DNA of 9,881 nucleotides from an uncultured Bacilli bacterium (GTDB taxonomy: Bacteria > Bacillota_I > Bacilli_A > RF39 > UBA660), in NCBI GenBank assembly GCA_947629425.1, contig CANRDR010000054.1:1-9881 (forward strand), in the 5' to 3' direction. Both the position numbers and the translations under genes were made by a program. The notes under the pieces were generated by a model. That model did not search any database and was not told the origin of the DNA. It saw only the letters and a list, made by a program, of their open reading frames with translations. Below, one piece after another: positions 5,867-9,881 of this stretch (position 1 is its first letter; every line of letters begins with the position of its first letter).

Positions 5867-6513
5867 TGAAAAATATTGTTTTTATAGCTCAACATGGTAC
5901 AGGAAAAGGAACTCAATGTGAATTATTAAAAGAAAAATATCAATTAGATCATTTATCTACAGGTGATTTAATAAGAGATGCAATAAAAAAACAAGATGAA
6001 TTTGGAAAATCTCTTGAAAATACTATTAATCAAGGTAAATTAGTAAGTGATGATATAATATTAGAAATGATTAAAAATTATATTCAAAATCACAAAAATA
6101 CTAATGGAATTATATTTGATGGTTTTCCAAGAAATTTAAATCAAGCTAAATGTTTAGATAAATTGCTTAATGATATGTATCTTAAATTAGATAAAGTTTT
6201 CTATTTAGAAATATCTAAAGAAGAGGCTTTAAAAAGGACATTAGGAAGATTAACTTGTCCTAACTGTAAAAAATCATATAATAAAAATTATAATAATTTA
6301 AAACCAAAACAAGATGGTATTTGTGATGAATGTGGAAGCAAATTAGTATCACGAAGTGATGATAATGAAGAAGCATTTAATAATTTATATGATGTATTTA
6401 TAAACGAAACAAAACCAATTTTAAATTATTATGAAAATAATGGGGTTTTAAAAACAATTGATGCATCTTTAGATAAAGATGAAATATTTAAAAATATAGA
6501 GAAAGTGATATAA
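5866..6513 (+). CDS. adk: Adenylate kinase, zinc-LID type, with altered active site
   Basis: Adenylate kinase interconverts ATP plus AMP and two ADP in the cytosol. The 215-residue product is the long bacterial form. AMP site: STGDLIR (31-37) and FDGFPR (84-89). LID: RTLGR (124-128) followed by a zinc ribbon C131-x2-C134 and C153-x2-C156. Two departures from the family: the P-loop reads AQHGTGKGT (8-16), with Ala for the first Gly of the usual GxPGxGKGT, and the arginine after SRSDDNEE (E. coli R167; here L174 by ungapped alignment from RSDD to the ETKP segment) is missing. The other arginines (R37, R89, R124, R128, R163) and K14 are present. Start overlaps the secY stop (TAATG) with only a weak Shine-Dalgarno, suggesting coupling. 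Adk identity is sure; normal activity is less so. Confidence 0.93.
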   Translation: MKNIVFIAQHGTGKGTQCELLKEKYQLDHLSTGDLIRDAIKKQDEFGKSLENTINQGKLVSDDIILEMIKNYIQNHKNTNGIIFDGFPRNLNQAKCLDKLLNDMYLKLDKVFYLEISKEEALKRTLGRLTCPNCKKSYNKNYNNLKPKQDGICDECGSKLVSRSDDNEEAFNNLYDVFINETKPILNYYENNGVLKTIDASLDKDEIFKNIEKVI

Positions 6514-7259
6514 TGGTAACTATAAAAAGCGAAGAAGAAATTGAAAAAATGAAAAAGGCTGGACATGTAAATTACTTAACTCATCAATATTTAAAATCAT
6601 TGATAAAACCAGGAGTAACTACAGAATACTTAAATGATGAAGCAGATAAATTTATCAGAAGTCATGGTGGTATACCAGGATTTTTAGGATTATATGATTA
6701 TCCTAAAAGTGTATGTATATCAGTTAATGAAGAAGTAGTACATGGAATACCAGGTAAAAGAGTACTTAAAGAAGGAGACATTGTTTCAATTGATATTGGA
6801 GTAGTTATAGATGGATATCACTCAGATTCAGCATGGACCTATCCAGTAGGAAAAATAAATAAAAATAAAGAATATTTATTACATCATACTGAAAAAGCGT
6901 TATTTACGGGACTTAAAGAAATTAAGGAAGGCGCAAGGTTAGGTAATGTTGGAGCAAGAATTAGCGAATATGCTAAAAAACATAATTTAGGTGTTGTAAG
7001 AGAATTAGTAGGGCATGGAGTTGGAACTAGTTTACATGAAGATCCAGATGTTCCTAACTATGGAAAATATAACACAGGATTAGTTTTAAAAGCTGGTATG
7101 ACATTGGCAGTTGAACCAATGCTTAATCTAGGTACCAGAAAAATATATATGCTTGATGACGATTGGACTATTGTAACAATGGATCATGCACCGAGTGCAC
7201 ATTTTGAACATACAATAGTCGTTCGTAAAGATGGCTATGAAATATTAACGGGAGAGTGA
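6513..7259 (+). CDS. map: Methionine aminopeptidase type I
   Basis: Removes the initiator methionine from new proteins with small second residues, acting near the ribosome exit. It is the 248-residue type Ia form. All five metal ligands are visible: D94 (SIDIG), D105 (HSDSAW), H168 (GHGVG), E201 (AVEPM) and E232 (HFEHT). Substrate-site histidines H77 (VVHGIP) and H175 (SLHEDP) are also there. No N-terminal zinc-finger extension is present. The start overlaps the adk stop (TAATG) with a poor Shine-Dalgarno, so it probably relies on upstream translation. It is the only gene here that ends in TGA; the TGA is in frame with infA three bases on. The adk-map-infA order is typical of Firmicutes. Confidence 0.97.
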   Translation: MVTIKSEEEIEKMKKAGHVNYLTHQYLKSLIKPGVTTEYLNDEADKFIRSHGGIPGFLGLYDYPKSVCISVNEEVVHGIPGKRVLKEGDIVSIDIGVVIDGYHSDSAWTYPVGKINKNKEYLLHHTEKALFTGLKEIKEGARLGNVGARISEYAKKHNLGVVRELVGHGVGTSLHEDPDVPNYGKYNTGLVLKAGMTLAVEPMLNLGTRKIYMLDDDWTIVTMDHAPSAHFEHTIVVRKDGYEILTGE

Positions 7260-7262
7260 AAA

Positions 7263-7475
7263 ATGGCTAAAGAAGCTAAAATTGAAGTCGATGGTAAAGT
7301 AATAGAAGTTATCAAAGACGAATATAAAGTGGAATTAGATAATGGTTTTACTGTAACAGCTCACGTTTCTGGTAAAATTCGAATGAATATGATTCGAATC
7401 TTACCAGGTGATAGAGTTACTGTAGAATTTTCACCATATGATTTAACACGTGGGCGAATAACTTATAGAAAGTAG
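7263..7475 (+). CDS. infA: Translation initiation factor IF-1
   Basis: IF-1 covers the A site of the 30S subunit during initiation. The 70-residue OB-fold protein shows IEVDGKVIEV (7-16), AHVSGKIRMNMIRILPGD (33-50) and the terminal SPYDLTRGRITYRK (57-70); the usual length is about 72. Shine-Dalgarno GGGAGAG (7250-7256) lies within the last codons of map. The gene begins in the same frame as map, separated by TGA-AAA. It ends TAG, 13 bases before rpmJ. Confidence 0.97.
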   Translation: MAKEAKIEVDGKVIEVIKDEYKVELDNGFTVTAHVSGKIRMNMIRILPGDRVTVEFSPYDLTRGRITYRK

Positions 7476-7488
7476 TGGAGGAATAATT

Positions 7489-7602
7489 ATGAAAGTTAGA
7501 CCATCAGTAAAGAAAATTTGTGCAAAATGTAGAATTATCAGAAGAAAAGGTAAAGTAATGGTAATTTGTGAAAATCCAAAACATAAACAAAGACAAGGTT
7601 AA
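7489..7602 (+). CDS. rpmJ: 50S ribosomal protein L36, zinc-binding form
   Basis: A 37-codon gene starting MKVRPSVKK, the standard length for L36, which binds 23S rRNA near the L11 stalk base. The zinc ligands of the C+ form are all present: C11, C14, C27 and H32 (within ICAKC and CENPKHKQRQG). Shine-Dalgarno GTGGAGG (7475-7481) precedes the ATG. The stop TAA is embedded in the AAGGAGGT site for rpsM. Together with type Z S14, this shows that the cluster keeps the zinc forms of its ribosomal proteins. Confidence 0.97.
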   Translation: MKVRPSVKKICAKCRIIRRKGKVMVICENPKHKQRQG

Positions 7603-7613
7603 GGAGGTTAATT

Positions 7614-7988
7614 ATGGCACGTATTAAAAATATTGAATTACCAAAAGATAAAAATATCCAAACAGGATTAACACGTATTTATGGAATAGGAAGAAGTTTA
7701 GCTAAAACTATATGTGAAAATGCTTCTGTAGATCCATTAAAAAAAGTTAAAGATTTAACTGATACAGAAGAATCTGCATTAAGAAAAGAAGTAGATAAAT
7801 ATTTAGTTGAAGGTGACTTACGTCGTGAAGTAAATATGAACATTAAAAATAAAATGGAAATTGGTTCTTACGAAGGAACAAGACATAAAAAAGGATTACC
7901 TGTTCGTGGACAAAGAACTAATAGAAATGCAAGAACTCGTAAAGGTAGAGGAAAAGTAGTTGCTAATAAGAAAAAGGTAGGAAAGTAG
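7614..7988 (+). CDS. rpsM: 30S ribosomal protein S13
   Basis: S13 is in the head of the small subunit, touches P-site tRNA with its C-terminal tail and forms intersubunit bridges. The product is 124 residues. Seen are MARIKNIELPKDK, the helix-hairpin-helix IYGIGRSLAK (22-31), the coiled helix around LRKEVDKYLVEGDLRREV (56-73), and the basic GTRHKKGLPVRGQRTNRNAR (88-107) followed by a lysine-rich end. A near-perfect Shine-Dalgarno, AAGGAGGT (7601-7608), precedes it. The N-terminal KNIEL replaces the more common AGVDI, a minor variation. Confidence 0.97.
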   Translation: MARIKNIELPKDKNIQTGLTRIYGIGRSLAKTICENASVDPLKKVKDLTDTEESALRKEVDKYLVEGDLRREVNMNIKNKMEIGSYEGTRHKKGLPVRGQRTNRNARTRKGRGKVVANKKKVGK

Positions 7989-7999
7989 GAGGTTAAATA

Positions 8000-8383
8000 A
8001 TGGCTTATAATAGAAGAAAAAGAAAAGTAAAGAAAAATGTTGTAGAAGGTCAAGCACATATTCATGCAACTTATAATAATACTGTTGTTTCTATTACAGA
8101 TACAATGGGAAACGTAATTAGTTGGGCTTCTGCTGGTACTATTGGTTATAAGGGTTCTAAAAAGAAAACTCCATATGCTGCTGGAGTTGCTGCTGAACAG
8201 GCTGCACTTGCTGCTAGTGATAATGGAGTAAAAAAAGTAGAAGTATTTGTAAGAGGAATGGGTAGTGGAAGAGAAAATGCTATTCGTTCATTACAAGCTG
8301 CAGGATTAGAAATTACAGCAATTAATGATGAAACACCTATACCACATAATGGTTGTAGACCACCAAAACGTCCAAGAAATTAA
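8000..8383 (+). CDS. rpsK: 30S ribosomal protein S11
   Basis: S11 is in the platform of the small subunit next to the mRNA in the E site. It is 127 residues with a basic start (RRKRKVKKN), HIHATYNNTVVSITD (20-34), GYKGSKKKTPYAAG (49-62), FVRGMGSGRENAIRSLQAAG (83-102) and the hallmark TPIPHNGCRPPKRPR (112-126). Shine-Dalgarno AGGAGGT (7987-7993) overlaps the rpsM stop. Nothing unusual. Confidence 0.97.
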   Translation: MAYNRRKRKVKKNVVEGQAHIHATYNNTVVSITDTMGNVISWASAGTIGYKGSKKKTPYAAGVAAEQAALAASDNGVKKVEVFVRGMGSGRENAIRSLQAAGLEITAINDETPIPHNGCRPPKRPRN

Positions 8384-8398
8384 AAGGGAGGAAAAGTT

Positions 8399-9340
8399 AT
8401 GAATTTTGAAAAACCAGAATATAAAATAACAGAATATGTTGAAAAAAATAATTTCGGAAAATTTGAATTAGAACCTCTTGAAAGAGGATTTGGAACAACT
8501 ATAGGTAATGCTTTAAGAAGGGTAATGTTATCTAGTATGCCAGGTAGTGCTGTTACTAGTGTAAAAATAGATGGTGTGTTACATGAATTTCAAAAAATAG
8601 ATGGAATTAGAGAAGATGTGACAACTATAATAATTAATTTAAAAAGTTTAGTTTTAAAAAATCATACAAAAGAAAATAAAGTAATGAGACTTTTTGCAGA
8701 TAAAGAAGGTGTTGTTACTGCAGGTATGATAGAACATGATGCTGATATTGAAATAGTAAACCCTGACTTAGTTATTTGTAACTTAGTTAAAGGTGGAAAA
8801 ATTGATATGGAACTTACTGTTGGTAATGGTAGAGGATATGTTGATTCTAAACAAAATAAAGAATTACTAGAAAATATGAGTGTTGGTGTTATACCAATAG
8901 ATTCACTTTATTCACCAATTGAAAGAGTTTCATATGAAGTAGAAGATGCTCGTGTTGGACAAAATGAAAACTTTGACAAATTAATAATGAACGTATATAC
9001 AAATGGTTCACTTACTCCTGAAGAGGCTATGGCTTTAGCAAGTAAGATTTTAATTGAACATTTACAAATAGTTGCAGATTTAAATGAAATTTCAGATATT
9101 ACTGGTGTCATAGCTGAAAAGAAAGTTGATACAATTACTAAAACATTAGAAACTCCAATTGAAGAAATTGAATTTAGTGTTAGAGCTTATAATTGTTTAA
9201 AAAGAGCTGGAATTAATACAATGCAAGATTTAATTGATAAAAAAGAAGTTGAAGTTACTAAAATACGTAATTTAGGTAAAAAATCATTAAAAGAAGTATT
9301 AGATAAAGTAAAAGAAATGGGACTAGAGTTCCATGAATAG
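8399..9340 (+). CDS. rpoA: RNA polymerase alpha subunit
   Basis: Alpha dimerises to start RNA polymerase assembly, and its C-terminal domain binds UP elements and activators. Length is 313 residues, typical of Firmicutes. The N-terminal domain has FELEPLERGFGTTIGNALRR (22-41) followed by VMLSS, and EDVTTIIINLK. After a linker, the C-terminal domain has the DNA-contact residues: R262 and N265 in SVRAYNCLK (E. coli R265 and N268) and G293, K295, S296 in NLGKKSLKE (E. coli G296, K298, S299). Recognition of UP elements should therefore be preserved. Strong Shine-Dalgarno GGGAGG (8385-8391 region). rpsD does not precede it, the Firmicutes arrangement. Confidence 0.97.
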   Translation: MNFEKPEYKITEYVEKNNFGKFELEPLERGFGTTIGNALRRVMLSSMPGSAVTSVKIDGVLHEFQKIDGIREDVTTIIINLKSLVLKNHTKENKVMRLFADKEGVVTAGMIEHDADIEIVNPDLVICNLVKGGKIDMELTVGNGRGYVDSKQNKELLENMSVGVIPIDSLYSPIERVSYEVEDARVGQNENFDKLIMNVYTNGSLTPEEAMALASKILIEHLQIVADLNEISDITGVIAEKKVDTITKTLETPIEEIEFSVRAYNCLKRAGINTMQDLIDKKEVEVTKIRNLGKKSLKEVLDKVKEMGLEFHE

Positions 9341-9351
9341 GGAGTGTAATT

Positions 9352-9693
9352 ATGGCATATAGAAAATTAGGTAGAGAATCTAGTATAAGAAGAAGTATAT
9401 TAGCAGGATTAACTAAAGATGTAATTAATCATGGACATGTAATTACTACTGAAGCAAGAGCTAAAGAAGCACGTAAATTTATAGATAGAATGATTACATA
9501 TGGAAAAGATGGATCTTTAGTTTCAAGAAGAAAGGCTTTAGCATTCTTACATAACGATAAATTAGTAGTTAGTAAAATATTTAATGAAATAGCTCCTAGC
9601 TACAAAGATCGTAATGGTGGATATACTCGTATAACTAAATTAAAAGAAAGAATCGGAGACGATGCTTTAATGGTTAAACTTGAATTAGTTTAA
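9352..9693 (+). CDS. rplQ: 50S ribosomal protein L17
   Basis: L17 lies at the bottom of the large subunit near the exit tunnel. It is 113 residues, a typical short bacterial form. Seen: YRKLGRESSIRRSILAGLTK (3-22), the conserved ITTEARAKEARKFIDRMIT (31-49) and GGYTRITKLKERIGDDALM (89-107). Shine-Dalgarno GGGAG (9340-9344) overlaps the rpoA stop. It is the last gene of the operon; a hairpin with a T-run follows 40 bases after the stop. Confidence 0.97.
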   Translation: MAYRKLGRESSIRRSILAGLTKDVINHGHVITTEARAKEARKFIDRMITYGKDGSLVSRRKALAFLHNDKLVVSKIFNEIAPSYKDRNGGYTRITKLKERIGDDALMVKLELV

Positions 9694-9733
9694 TCTTTTT
9701 ATTTTAATAAATTTTGATTATTTATAAAAATTC

Positions 9734-9765
9734 AATACTCTAAAATAAAAATTAGAGTATTTTTT
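9734..9765 (+). terminator. Rho-independent terminator at the end of the operon
   Basis: AATACTCTAA (9734-9743) and TTAGAGTATT (9752-9761) are perfect inverted repeats, a 10-bp stem with an eight-base A-rich loop. The stem is AT-rich with two G:C pairs. T-tract 9760-9765 follows directly, and a second T-run lies at 9770-9775. Placement after rplQ, with the next gene having its own leader, fits transcription ending here. A purely AT-rich stem of this kind may be leaky. Confidence 0.85.
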
Positions 9766-9847
9766 AAACTTTTTTAATGAAAATTAAAAGAAAAAAAAGG
9801 AAATGCAAAAAAATACAGTATATATATAGTGAAGGGAGGTTAATGAA
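9766..9847 (+). promoter_or_regulatory. A-rich leader of the next gene with Shine-Dalgarno GGGAGG
   Basis: The short region between the terminator and the next start is strongly A-rich on the plus strand. A Shine-Dalgarno, AAGGGAGG (9832-9839), sits eight bases before GTG 9848. Overlapping TATATA hexamers at 9819-9828 look like a -10 box, but they would place the transcript start on the Shine-Dalgarno and no TTGACA-like box is at a proper distance, so I do not call a promoter. The site decides for GTG 9848 over the ATG at 9843, which is only three bases from the Shine-Dalgarno and reaches a stop after five codons. Confidence 0.6.
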
Positions 9848-9881
9848 GTGTCTAATTTAAAAGAACAAAAACTTGTTCCAT
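9848..9881 (+). CDS. Start of an unidentified gene, cut by the window end
   Basis: A GTG start after a well-spaced GGGAGG opens a frame reading (M)SNLKEQKLVP before the window stops. Eleven codons are too few to assign a family. In many Firmicutes the ECF transporter ATPase genes follow rplQ, but this N-terminus does not resemble the usual start of those ATPases, so no function is proposed. It lies beyond the operon terminator and is probably a separate transcription unit or depends on readthrough. Confidence 0.55.
   Translation, partial: MSNLKEQKLVP

Noticed and set aside
6506..6514. TGATATAAT, a perfect extended -10 box at the map start
   Set aside because: It arises from the TATAATG overlap of the adk stop and map start, would start transcription inside map, and has only a weak TTTAAA upstream. 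TATAAT also appears by the same route at 4152-4157. Not enough to call a promoter.
9710..9732. AATTTT and AAAATT inverted repeat just before the terminator
   Set aside because: Six A:T pairs with an 11-base loop is expected by chance in such AT-rich sequence and would be unstable.
9803..9829. Eight-codon open frame (MQKNTVYI) in the leader of the last gene, a possible leader peptide
   Set aside because: The AAGG before it is only about two bases from the ATG, too close for initiation, and no attenuator hairpin follows it.
1..9881. Mobile element, CRISPR array, tRNA or rRNA, or a new defence or metabolic system
   Set aside because: Nearly all bases are covered by recognised ribosomal operon genes with gaps under 20 bases. 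No direct-repeat arrays, terminal inverted repeats, transposase motifs or cloverleaf sequences were seen.

Overview
The window is one continuous, all-plus-strand stretch of the bacterial S10-spc-alpha ribosomal protein cluster. It comes from a low-GC (by eye about 30%) Firmicutes/Mollicutes-like bacterium. Evidence for that placement: AAA/GAA/TTA/AGA-rich codons, strong GGAGG Shine-Dalgarno sequences, the zinc-type short S14, the order adk-map-infA-rpmJ-rpsM-rpsK-rpoA-rplQ with no rpsD before rpoA, and absence of rpmD. The standard bacterial code applies: TGG encodes Trp, no gene has an internal TGA, and TAA, TAG and TGA all end genes. No finer taxonomic placement is possible from this sequence alone.

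Layout. Positions 1-331 are the 3' end of rplP. Then come rpmC, rpsQ, rplN, rplX, rplE, rpsN (type Z), rpsH, rplF, rplR, rpsE and rplO (321-4596), making 50S and 30S subunit proteins. Next is secY (4598-5866), the Sec translocon channel, followed by adk (adenylate kinase) and map (methionine aminopeptidase). infA (IF-1), the 37-codon rpmJ, rpsM, rpsK, rpoA (RNA polymerase alpha) and rplQ finish the operon at 9693. A perfect 10-bp hairpin plus T-run at 9734-9765 closes it. About 80 bases later a new gene starts with a good Shine-Dalgarno and a GTG codon, but only 11 codons are in view. Genes are packed with gaps of 0-17 bases (rplP and rpmC overlap by 11). Five junctions are one-base TAATG overlaps, which points to translational coupling.

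The genes work as one growth module: ribosome subunits, initiation factor, the transcription enzyme's assembly scaffold, the membrane channel used by translating ribosomes, N-terminal methionine removal and nucleotide balance.

There is no sign of a mobile element, CRISPR array or unknown defence system. What stands out lies inside otherwise ordinary genes. (1) secY carries an in-frame TAA at codon 42, exactly after its first transmembrane helix, with perfect SecY homology on both sides. (2) L24 has lost its usual C-terminal part and carries instead a 56-residue Lys/Thr tail with a strict five-residue KK period. (3) Adenylate kinase lacks the first P-loop glycine and the last catalytic-site arginine. 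(4) rpmD is missing, leaving rpsE and rplO overlapping by one base. (5) map and infA are in the same frame, separated by a lone TGA.
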